Assembly (NCBI GenBank): GCA_903831545.1
Contig: CAIKYI010000444.1
Location: 1 to 6,724, forward strand
DNA: 6,724 nt
Source of the DNA: an uncultured Methylobacter sp.
Lineage (GTDB): Bacteria > Pseudomonadota > Gammaproteobacteria > Methylococcales > Methylomonadaceae
Reading direction: 5' to 3'
Positions 1-5,448 of this stretch are shown one piece after another. Position numbers and translations under genes: made by a program. The stretch's first letter is position 1. Every line of letters starts with the position of its first letter. A model generated the notes under the pieces. That model had not been told where the DNA came from. It saw only the letters and a program-made list of their open reading frames with translations, and made no database searches.

Positions 1-1904
1 ACCATCACATCCGCACCCTTTAGATCCAGGATTCGGTATTGCGTACCGAGACCTAGCAGCATATAACCGGCCGTAGCGGTATCGAAGTCACCTGCATGAG
101 TCTGGGCTTCACCGCGAGTTAGACGCAAATTGCTATCCCATTTACCTTTGCTGTGATCGAGCTGAAATCCGAAACGCAAGGGTGGCATACGGGGTACATC
201 GCTGCCGTTGGCGAATTGACCCCGGGTGAAATCGCTGAACAGCGTTAAATCAACCAGTCCGAGGCGATTTTGCATCAGCGGGAAGATCAGCTTGCTTTCG
301 TAACCCATAAACGTGGCATCGGCCTGACGGCTTTCGACGATGGGAGCGCCACTGTCGACATCGAACTCCCCATTACGTTGCTGGTAGATATAATCACCAG
401 CCCAGTTTTGGAACAGATCCAGCTGGGCTCTGATCCAGTCCGACTTGAATTTGTAGCCCAAATCCAGGTTGTAGGAGGTTTCTTGGCGTAGATTCACATT
501 GCCGACTTCAAAGCTGCGGGTTGCATCATGAAAACCGTTAGCCAACAGCTCCTGGACTTGCGGCGCACGCTGTGAGCGGGTTATCGCAAGATTGAGGCTG
601 TTGCTGTCGTTCAATTTCCATAAGCTGGAAGCGGAGGCGCTGACCGGCATATAACTAAGACTGGAAAGTCCTTGCGGAGCTAAGGTAGTGTCTTCAACCC
701 GAACACCGAGCTGGTTAACAAGCGCGCCGATATTGAAAGATTCCACCGCAAAGACACCGTAACTGTTAGTTTGCGTTTGCGGAACAATGACTTCGTTGGT
801 GGCCTTATCAATCGCCGCAAAATCGCTGGCAATGGCTTGAAAGCCCACCATGCCACGGAATATTCCCAGCGGATTATGAGTGAGTTCCAGTCGACTCTCA
901 TAGGTTTTATTCGTGAAAAAAGCGGCGGCCTCGCCATTAGGAATTTCAGTATGCTGGTAATCGGTATAACCCAGTTTCATACGCAGGGATTCAGCGAAGT
1001 GAAACGGATTTTTCAACTCACTTTTGAAGTCGTATTTGCTTTGTTTGAGATCGATACGCACAATTTCTCCGCCGCTGCCGTCCGGCGCAATACCATAGTT
1101 ATTTTCCAAACGATTAATGGAGACGCCGGCAAAACCAGGATCGCCTGTCAAGGAAACGCCCGCCGAGCCGCTGATGGCGTGAGCAGACGTGCTGTTAATA
1201 GTGCCTTGGGGGTTTTGAATAACATTCAGTGTAGGATCGGTCGCTTGAGCGGCGTTGACATCAATGGCCGACCCGCCGATGTCGAGATTACTGCGGTCGC
1301 GATAAAAACCGTCCAGATGGTAGGCCAGATTGCCTTTACCCCCTTCTATTTTCATGACAGTGGAAGATTCATCGGAAACCGAGTCGAAACGCTGCTCAAG
1401 CGCACCGCCCAGCATTCTTTCCGGTAGTTTGCCGGGAATCCGGTTATCAATAACATTGACCACACCGCCAATGGCTCCGCTGCCGTAGAGCAAGGTAGCC
1501 GGGCCGCGCAATACTTCAATACGTTCCGCCAGTAACGGCTCTACGCTGGTCGCGTGATCGGGACTTATCGCCGAAACATCATTGCTGCCGATGCCGTTGT
1601 TAAGTACTCGAACCCGTGGTCCGCTTTGACCACGAATGACTGGTGTACCAACACCGGGGCCAAAAGACTGGCTGGTAATGCCCAACTCGTTTTTTAGCGT
1701 TTCACCAATGCTGTGCCCGACTTTCAAACGCAATTCCTCATCGCTTAAAACGGTGACCGGGACGGCTGACTCTGAGACTTTTTCTTGCAATGCTCCGGTG
1801 ACAACCACTTCATCTAATTCAATTATGTTCTGTTCGGCGGCATAAGCTGTCGGCACATTCACAGATGAGGAAAGGAAGAAAATAACGGCAAGTTTTTTAT
1901 TCAT
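1..1904 (-). CDS. znuD: ZnuD-like TonB-dependent outer-membrane receptor (3' end outside window)
   Basis: Outer-membrane beta-barrel receptor, probably importing zinc or a zinc complex with TonB energy. Reading the minus strand from ATG at 1904 gives 634 uninterrupted codons running off the window. A signal peptide (residues 1-22, ending AYA) is followed by a TonB box DEVVVTG (31-37). The plug (about 45-155) has PVIRGQ, SPDHA and EVLRGPATLLYGSG. Barrel motifs recalled from Neisseria ZnuD include RSFEVGN, LFQNWAGDYIY and a late ATAGYMLLGLG stretch. By comparison only about 40-50 C-terminal residues are missing. Oddly, the His-rich loop of ZnuD is replaced by a short Gly/Asp segment (residues 271-280), so zinc as substrate rests mainly on the Zur box upstream and the neighbouring zur gene. 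The start is supported by the signal peptide; the ribosome binding site is weak (TGAGC). Receptor family is certain, substrate is inferred. Confidence 0.9.
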   Translation of the reverse strand, partial: MNKKLAVIFFLSSSVNVPTAYAAEQNIIELDEVVVTGALQEKVSESAVPVTVLSDEELRLKVGHSIGETLKNELGITSQSFGPGVGTPVIRGQSGPRVRVLNNGIGSNDVSAISPDHATSVEPLLAERIEVLRGPATLLYGSGAIGGVVNVIDNRIPGKLPERMLGGALEQRFDSVSDESSTVMKIEGGKGNLAYHLDGFYRDRSNLDIGGSAIDVNAAQATDPTLNVIQNPQGTINSTSAHAISGSAGVSLTGDPGFAGVSINRLENNYGIAPDGSGGEIVRIDLKQSKYDFKSELKNPFHFAESLRMKLGYTDYQHTEIPNGEAAAFFTNKTYESRLELTHNPLGIFRGMVGFQAIASDFAAIDKATNEVIVPQTQTNSYGVFAVESFNIGALVNQLGVRVEDTTLAPQGLSSLSYMPVSASASSLWKLNDSNSLNLAITRSQRAPQVQELLANGFHDATRSFEVGNVNLRQETSYNLDLGYKFKSDWIRAQLDLFQNWAGDYIYQQRNGEFDVDSGAPIVESRQADATFMGYESKLIFPLMQNRLGLVDLTLFSDFTRGQFANGSDVPRMPPLRFGFQLDHSKGKWDSNLRLTRGEAQTHAGDFDTATAGYMLLGLGTQYRILDLKGADVM

Positions 1905-1955
1905 AAGATGCTCATTTATAAGTAATGAAAATAGTATAGTGGCATGATGAAGTAC

Positions 1956-1961
1956 ATTATA
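1956..1961 (-). promoter_or_regulatory. -10 element of the receptor promoter
   Basis: A perfect TATAAT on the minus strand, 51 bases upstream of the receptor ATG. No good -35 hexamer is seen at the right spacing, as expected for a promoter whose spacer and -35 region are taken up by an operator. The Zur box begins 6 bases upstream. A second -10-like TATACT lies closer to the gene but has no -35 partner. Confidence 0.55.
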
Positions 1962-1965
1962 TTTA

Positions 1966-1982
1966 TATGTTATAACATAACA
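1966..1982. promoter_or_regulatory. Zur box in the receptor promoter
   Basis: Positions 1968-1982 (TGTTATAACATAACA) match the E. coli Zur consensus TGTTATANTATAACA at all but one specified base. Overlapping it, 1966-1979 is a perfect 14-base palindrome, TATGTTATAACATA. It sits just upstream of the -10 element, where bound Zur would block RNA polymerase. The consensus is established knowledge; binding here is inferred. Confidence 0.8.
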
Positions 1983-2045
1983 CATAAAAGCAATTACTTA
2001 TTTTCCCAAAAAAAAATCTTTACAGGGTAATGATGTTGGAAGTAA

Positions 2046-2558
2046 CTACCCGGACATCCCCTGAAAATCTCTACATTTAACGCAGATACCCTGAGCTTCT
2101 ATTGCCTTGCTATGAGCAACAAAACCTGCTCGATCAAATTCTTGCGACAGGGCCTTCATCACTTTTGGGGAGGGTCGTTCCTCGACTTCATTACAGCACT
2201 TACAAATTAAAAGTAACAGTTCATACTGATGCCCTGAACAACTGCAACCGACAAATGCATTGAGGCTTTCCACCCTATGTATCAAGCCCTGTTCGATCAA
2301 GAAATCCAGTGCGCGATAAATCGTCGCCGGTTTTGCGGCATTTTGCAGAGGCTTGATACGATCCAAAAGCTCATATGCTTTGACTGCTTTGTGGCTGTCC
2401 CAAATCAATTCCAGAACTTGGTGACGAATCGGAGTCAACTGTACGCCACGGACCACACACAAATGCTCCGCAATGCCTAATGCCTCGCTGACACATTTTT
2501 TATGATCATGATCTAAGGGATGAGGATGGCTATGACTTGCTTCGGTAGAAGGATGCAT
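2046..2558 (-). CDS. zur: Zinc uptake regulator, Fur family
   Basis: Cytoplasmic zinc-sensing repressor of 170 residues, the usual Zur length. The winged-helix region (about 38-98) reads LTPIRHQVLELI...KPATIYRALDFLIEQGLIHRVES, nearly superimposable on E. coli Zur. The structural zinc site is conserved as C119/C122 and C159/C162, with the same 40-residue spacing. The regulatory zinc site appears as H94, C105, H110 and E127, matching E. coli H77, C88, H96 and E111; the C105-H110 loop is shorter and has an extra Cys (C107). An N-terminal extension rich in His (SHSHPHP, DHDH; residues 9-19) is unusual. The receptor gene follows on the same strand after a 141-base gap. A promoter overlapped by a Zur box lies immediately upstream, so self-repression is likely. 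No convincing Shine-Dalgarno precedes the ATG at 2558, so a later start is possible, but no internal Met precedes the DNA-binding domain. Confidence 0.93.
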   Translation of the reverse strand: MHPSTEASHSHPHPLDHDHKKCVSEALGIAEHLCVVRGVQLTPIRHQVLELIWDSHKAVKAYELLDRIKPLQNAAKPATIYRALDFLIEQGLIHRVESLNAFVGCSCSGHQYELLLLICKCCNEVEERPSPKVMKALSQEFDRAGFVAHSKAIEAQGICVKCRDFQGMSG

Positions 2559-2585
2559 GTAATGGACTGTTTATTTAAATAGTGA

Positions 2586-2600
2586 TGTTATAATATATCA
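2586..2600. promoter_or_regulatory. Zur box in the zur promoter
   Basis: TGTTATAATATATCA differs from the E. coli Zur consensus at one specified base. It is extended by flanking 6-base arms AGTGAT/ATCACT (2581-2586 and 2597-2602). It covers the zur -10 hexamer completely, which predicts autorepression by Zur. Confidence 0.75.
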
Positions 2601-2618
2601 CTTATTATTTGACGTCAA
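2590..2618 (-). promoter_or_regulatory. zur promoter (sigma-70 type)
   Basis: On the minus strand: -35 TTGACG (2618-2613), a 17-base spacer, and -10 TATTAT (2595-2590). Transcription would start near 2583, about 25 bases before the ATG. The -10 lies inside the Zur box. Confidence 0.7.
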
Positions 2619-2807
2619 CATTGCCTCCGCTCGATGGTGAGTGATCTCATGAGACGCATCCAAAAATGCCTTACGTGCAGTATACCTAGCGAAATATGAC
2701 GGTCAGCAAAGTAACAAGAAACAGACGCACAATTTATAGAGAGACGACCGGCAGCAGTGGGTCGATTCCGGCCCGTGAGTAGTCATTACAATTAAAATTT
2801 GTTCGTA

Positions 2808-2836
2808 TTGCTCACCATTGCCCAGTTATTGATAAT
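2808..2836 (+). promoter_or_regulatory. Candidate promoter for the structured leader and microprotein gene
   Basis: TTGCTC (2808-2813), a 17-base spacer and GATAAT (2831-2836) predict a transcript starting near 2843. That gives a leader of about 175 bases containing the nested inverted repeat. An alternative, TTGACT-17-TAACAA (2854-2882), is about equally plausible. Both fit the consensus only moderately. Confidence 0.35.
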
Positions 2837-2903
2837 CAGTTTTTCAGGGTCAGTTGACTGCGGATTAACGGAACAATAACAATGCGGTTTAACAGGTGTG
2901 TAA

Positions 2904-2990
2904 AAAATAGGTTTTTACTTTAGTCCTTGCGACTTTGGCCGATAACCAAAGTAAGAAAACCAGAATGACCAACAAGTAAAAGCCTATTTT
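2904..2990 (+). repeat. Nested inverted repeat / predicted structured leader RNA
   Basis: Outer arms 2904-2920 and 2974-2990 are complementary over 17 bases; the one non-Watson-Crick position is a G-U pair. Inside is a second hairpin, ACTTTGG (2932-2938) with CCAAAGT (2946-2952) and a 7-base loop. The end of the left outer arm, TTACTTT (2915-2921), can alternatively pair with AAAGTAA (2948-2954), so two mutually exclusive folds are possible. It ends 26 bases before the ATG at 3017. A small mobile element (MITE) with 17-base terminal repeats is the main alternative reading. Confidence 0.55.
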
Positions 2991-3004
2991 ATTCAGCTAA
3001 TTTT

Positions 3005-3010
3005 GAGGAG
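3005..3010 (+). promoter_or_regulatory. Strong Shine-Dalgarno sequence for the 35-codon gene
   Basis: GAGGAG lies 6 bases ahead of the ATG at 3017, ideal sequence and spacing. It is the main evidence that this very short frame is translated. Confidence 0.7.
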
Positions 3011-3016
3011 AATGTC

Positions 3017-3124
3017 ATGAATACTTTGGTATGGATATTAGGCGTCATGGTGCAACTTACACTAATGATGGTGTTGCTCTTTGATCGTAATACCTATTTG
3101 CACTGTATTGACCCAGAGAATTAG
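3017..3124 (+). CDS. Hydrophobic microprotein, 35 residues, unknown function
   Basis: I do not recognise this protein. The frame MNTLVWILGVMVQLTLMMVL continues with a polar tail (LFDRNTYLHCIDPEN). Residues 3-22 form one strongly hydrophobic, membrane-spanning-like segment; the short tail carries a single Cys (30). Support for translation comes from the ideal GAGGAG ribosome binding site and an ATG at the right spacing. The gene sits behind a structured leader (2904-2990), and an inverted repeat spans its stop codon (3102-3133). A single hydrophobic helix with a short polar tail behind a structured leader recalls type I toxin peptides, but a small membrane-complex subunit or regulator is equally possible. 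No antisense RNA promoter was identified. Length alone makes chance occurrence a real risk. Confidence 0.5.
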   Translation: MNTLVWILGVMVQLTLMMVLLFDRNTYLHCIDPEN

Positions 3125-3133
3125 CAATACAGT
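3102..3133 (+). terminator. Hairpin spanning the stop codon of the 35-codon gene
   Basis: ACTGTATTG (3102-3110) and CAATACAGT (3125-3133) are perfectly complementary over 9 bases, with a 14-base loop containing the TAG stop. No U-run follows, so it is not a canonical Rho-independent terminator. It could stabilise or process the 3' end of the message. Confidence 0.35.
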
Positions 3134-3208
3134 TGTCACGCAAGAACAGTGTGTAGCAATGCTCAAAAAATGGGGCTGTTAGTCTCAACGCTAACGTTTG
3201 TCAGATAA

Positions 3209-3331
3209 TTACTTCATCTTCATTGATACACCTGTAAACGATTGGAATCCTATCCATATAAGTACAACAGCGATAACCAATAGTATCATTTTAATGTTTA
3301 CTGATGAATCACCATCATCTTTGTTTGACAT
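3209..3331 (-). CDS. Single-pass membrane microprotein, 40 residues, unknown function
   Basis: The family is not recognised. The minus-strand frame begins MSNKDDGDSSVNIK, a polar, acidic N-terminus. It continues with a clear membrane segment (residues 15-29, MILLVIAVVLIWIGF) and ends with a short basic tail (MKMK). A purine-rich GGGG lies 5 bases before the ATG, a reasonable though imperfect ribosome binding site. It is downstream of gpmI on the same strand, with a gap of 94 bases, and converges on the 35-residue membrane protein gene, whose end is 84 bases away. The charge distribution and clean hydrophobic block favour a real protein, but homology could not be tested. Confidence 0.5.
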   Translation of the reverse strand: MSNKDDGDSSVNIKMILLVIAVVLIWIGFQSFTGVSMKMK

Positions 3332-3353
3332 AATAACCCCACTGTAATATTTC

Positions 3354-3385
3354 CTGATTTATAGATAATCTAAATAATAAATCAG
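3354..3385. repeat. AT-rich inverted repeat between gpmI and the 40-codon gene
   Basis: CTGATTTAT (3354-3362) and ATAAATCAG (3377-3385) are perfect 9-base arms around a 14-base centre. The centre itself contains near-palindromic TAGATAATCTA. It lies 23 bases upstream of the 40-codon gene, a position suiting an operator. It could equally be a weak 3' hairpin of gpmI, although no U-run follows. Confidence 0.4.
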
Positions 3386-3425
3386 ACTTCGAATCTTTCT
3401 TAACATAGTTTTTTCAGCTCCAGGA

Positions 3426-5078
3426 TTAACCGACTAACACTAGGCTTGCGGCATAATCTTCTGGCGGCTCAAAGCCCAACAGCGTGATACACGTCGCCGC
3501 CAGATTTGCAATGCCTGCTTCAGACACATCAGCTAAATAGACGTTGGCTACCCCCGACGGATCGTACACAATGCCAGGCACCGGATTCAACGAGTGAGCC
3601 GTCTTCGGTTTACACCGGCCCTGCTCATCCAGAACCAGTGCACCGGTTTTTTTATCCAACTCACACATGTCGTCCGCATTGCCATGATCGGCCGAACAAA
3701 CCAAAATTCCATTGGTTTTCTTTAGTGCATCCATAATCCTGCCAAGGTTTTCATCCACGGCTTCGACGGCCAGTTTAACCGCGTTCACCACGCCTGTATG
3801 TCCCACCATGTCGCCATTCGGAAAATTCAGGCGAATAAATTTATATTCCCCGCTCTCAATCGCCTGGATCACAGCAGCGGTAATTTCATCCGCTTTCATT
3901 CGAGGCGCATTTTCGAACGGGCAGACATCCGACGGAATCTCTTTCCAGGTCTCCATCGGAAACTTACCCGAATTATTGCCGTTGAAAAAGTAGGTCATGT
4001 GACCAAATTTTTGCGTTTCCGAAATGGCAAACTGTTTTACGCCCGCATTCGAGAGATACTCGCTCATCGTGCGATCAATCGCAGGAGGCGTTACCAGATA
4101 TCGCTTCGGCACTCCTAGGTCTCCGTCATATTGCATCATGCCCGCATACAACACTTTCGGTTTCGGGCCGCGATCAAATTCCTTCAAGTCATCCGCTTCA
4201 AATGCTTTGGTAATTTCCAACGACCGGTCGCCACGGAAATTAAAGAAGATTACGCTGTCGCCATCTATAATCGGCCCCACTGGCGCCCCGACGCGTTCAA
4301 TGACAAACGCAGGTAAATCCTGATCCAAAATACCCGGGTTTTCAATGCGGAAAGTTTCCACCGCTGCTTTCATAGAGGCAAATGTCCGGCCCTCAGCTTT
4401 CACATGTGTCGCCCAGCCACGCTTGACCATATCCCAATTGGCATCATAACGATCCATGGTAATATTCATGCGCCCGCCACCTGATGCGACGCAATAATCG
4501 ACCGTGCCATCTGCATTGATTTCTTTCAAGAAGGCATCGAAGCGCTCAATATAGTCCAGTGCCGATGTTGGCGGCACATCGCGTCCGTCTATCAAGGCAT
4601 GAATCCGAGCCTTTTTTACACCTTGTTCCTTCGCCGTCCGTAGCATCGATTCCAAATGATTCAGGTTGGAGTGTACATTGCCATCTGAAAACAGGCCGAT
4701 AAAGTGTAACGTCGACGATTTGTTATTTACATTGGAAACGAGCTCATGCCAAACCGAACCGGGGGCATACATCGCACCCGAGGCAATCGCCTTTCCAACC
4801 AAAGCCGCGCCCTGTTCAAAAACACGACCACAGCCGATGGCATTATGGCCCACTTCCGAATTGCCCATATCCCCGTCGTCCGGTAATCCAACTGAAACGC
4901 CGTGCGCCCGCAACTCGGTATACAAGGCATTCTCACGCAACCAGATCAGGTTCGGAGTCTTTGCCTGTTGCACAAAGTCGCTCTCCGGGTTTTTGCCAAT
5001 TCCCATCCCATCCATAATTACCAACACCACCGGGCCTTCCGGACCGACAAAATACTTACTCTTGTTCAACTCAATCAT
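3426..5078 (-). CDS. gpmI: 2,3-bisphosphoglycerate-independent phosphoglycerate mutase
   Basis: Interconverts 3- and 2-phosphoglycerate in glycolysis and gluconeogenesis; a cytoplasmic, metal-dependent enzyme of the alkaline phosphatase superfamily. From ATG at 5078 it is 550 residues, complete. Catalytic landmarks are all present: metal ligand D23 (MDGMG), nucleophile S74 (GNSEVGH), H136 (NVHS), D164/R166 (LIDGRD), R203, R282 and R285 (NFRGDRS), K358, D423/H427 (NGDMVGH), D464/H465 (SADHGN) and H495 (TAHS). The ASGGGRMNITMDRY...VKRGW segment (198-222) and the length resemble plant and trypanosome enzymes more than the ~510-residue E. coli/Bacillus form. The frame stays open to a TTG at 5129, but that start falls near the promoter -10. 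The 5078 ATG has GGAG 6 bases upstream, so it is preferred. It is probably transcribed alone from the promoter at 5119-5146. Confidence 0.97.
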   Translation of the reverse strand: MIELNKSKYFVGPEGPVVLVIMDGMGIGKNPESDFVQQAKTPNLIWLRENALYTELRAHGVSVGLPDDGDMGNSEVGHNAIGCGRVFEQGAALVGKAIASGAMYAPGSVWHELVSNVNNKSSTLHFIGLFSDGNVHSNLNHLESMLRTAKEQGVKKARIHALIDGRDVPPTSALDYIERFDAFLKEINADGTVDYCVASGGGRMNITMDRYDANWDMVKRGWATHVKAEGRTFASMKAAVETFRIENPGILDQDLPAFVIERVGAPVGPIIDGDSVIFFNFRGDRSLEITKAFEADDLKEFDRGPKPKVLYAGMMQYDGDLGVPKRYLVTPPAIDRTMSEYLSNAGVKQFAISETQKFGHMTYFFNGNNSGKFPMETWKEIPSDVCPFENAPRMKADEITAAVIQAIESGEYKFIRLNFPNGDMVGHTGVVNAVKLAVEAVDENLGRIMDALKKTNGILVCSADHGNADDMCELDKKTGALVLDEQGRCKPKTAHSLNPVPGIVYDPSGVANVYLADVSEAGIANLAATCITLLGFEPPEDYAASLVLVG

Positions 5079-5082
5079 TTCA

Positions 5083-5105
5083 AACTCCAACTCCAACTCC
5101 AACTT
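5083..5105 (-). repeat. Tandem hexamer repeat carrying three Shine-Dalgarno copies
   Basis: On the plus strand the unit AACTCC occurs three times exactly (5083-5088, 5089-5094, 5095-5100) plus a partial AACT. Read on the gpmI strand this is GGAGTT repeated in tandem, directly before the gpmI ATG. Only the proximal copy (GGAG 5088-5085) is ideally spaced, 6 bases from the start. Such arrays can change copy number by slippage. Confidence 0.85.
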
Positions 5106-5118
5106 ACAGGTAGTATCA

Positions 5119-5146
5119 ATAATACACAACTATAAACGGCTTTCAA
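5119..5146 (-). promoter_or_regulatory. gpmI promoter (sigma-70 type)
   Basis: Minus strand: -35 TTGAAA (5146-5141), a 16-base spacer, and -10 TATTAT (5124-5119). The predicted start near 5112 gives a leader of about 34 bases that contains the hexamer repeat. Confidence 0.6.
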
Positions 5147-5180
5147 AATTCTCACCCGCAGCGGGATTGAAAAATCATTA

Positions 5181-5291
5181 TTATATGAATATTGGAGAAG
5201 TATTTAATGTCATTCCCAAACGCTCTGCCACCCGAAACAAAATGCCATTGACTGTTTTGGGGCAGGCGTCCGCATCAACCCAGATTTGCAT
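5181..5291 (-). pseudogene. Truncated YaiI/DUF188 family gene (N-terminal fragment)
   Basis: The minus-strand frame from ATG at 5291 reads [20 protein letters not shown] and continues VAERLGMTL before losing similarity and stopping at 36 codons. Residues 1-29 match the start of the YaiI/YqxD (UPF0178, DUF188) family, whose E. coli member begins [20 protein letters not shown] and is about 150 residues long. The remaining ~120 residues were not found downstream in any frame I checked; the gpmI promoter follows instead. This looks like a 3' deletion that joined the gene's 5' end to sequence upstream of gpmI. The last residues (NTSPIFI) are probably not native. No strong ribosome binding site is visible. 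The family has a PIN-like nuclease fold and a poorly known function. Identity of the fragment is fairly secure from the WVDADACP signature. Confidence 0.75.
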
Positions 5292-5394
5292 CGATTACCG
5301 GGAGTGGTGCCGTAACTTCAGTCATGACAAACTTCGGGTGCTTGTGTAATAGCTTGGAATTTAGTTGCCGCTAACACGTGGCAGTGGCTTAGGC

Positions 5395-5421
5395 AATTGT
5401 GCAAGAGCCGCTTGCACAATT
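5395..5421. repeat. Perfect 11-base-pair hairpin
   Basis: AATTGTGCAAG (5395-5405) and CTTGCACAATT (5411-5421) are perfectly complementary around a 5-base loop. It lies 28 bases past the stop of the minus-strand PIN-like ORF, so it may act as its 3' hairpin. Neither strand has a U-run after the stem, so a standard Rho-independent terminator is not supported. Confidence 0.6.
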
Positions 5422-5448
5422 ATAAGTCATTGATCTTAAATACATCTA

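Larger units (their letters stand above)
2619..3016. other. Non-coding interval between zur and the 35-codon gene
   Basis: No credible protein-coding frame is seen over about 400 bases. The left part (2619-2800) has no recognised feature except a short CGACCGGCAG motif at 2745-2754, which recurs inverted at 6035-6044. The right part holds a candidate plus-strand promoter (2808-2836), a possible second one (TTGACT, 17 bases, TAACAA; 2854-2882), and the nested inverted repeat at 2904-2990. It most resembles a long regulatory leader for the microprotein gene at 3017. Confidence 0.6.

Noticed and set aside
771..1427. 218-codon plus-strand frame opposite the receptor gene
   Set aside because: It is antisense to a continuous TonB-receptor frame with clear plug and barrel motifs; its product has no recognisable domain.
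1983..2045. Possible terminator after zur: TTAC/GTAA stem followed by a run of nine T on the minus strand
   Set aside because: The stem is only 4 A/T-rich pairs, too weak to call; the T-run alone is not evidence.
2603..2705. Short minus-strand open frame upstream of zur (reads like FLDASHEITHHRAEAMLTSN)
   Set aside because: No start codon follows its upstream stop at a useful place, it is about 34 codons, and I could not tie it to any family; it could be a relic but support is too thin.
2826..2841. Fur-box-like TGATAATCA near the candidate promoter
   Set aside because: Only one half-site fits; the second half mismatches at several positions.
3140..3195. Possible terminator of the 40-codon gene (GTTAG/CTAAC then a T-run on the minus strand)
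   Set aside because: A 5-base stem with an 8-base loop and a gap before the T-run is weak and expected by chance.
5079..5129. Upstream TTG start adding 17 residues (with LELELE) to GpmI
   Set aside because: The extra residues encode the Shine-Dalgarno hexamer repeat and the TTG falls next to the promoter -10; ATG 5078 has ideal ribosome-site spacing.
5164..5165. CCCG-CAG-CGGG mini-palindrome around 5156-5166 as a terminator of the yaiI fragment
   Set aside because: A 4-base stem with no adjacent T-run; insufficient.
4666..5349. 227-codon plus-strand frame over the gpmI 5' end and upstream region
   Set aside because: Most of it is antisense to gpmI and the rest antisense to the yaiI fragment; the product has no recognisable motif.
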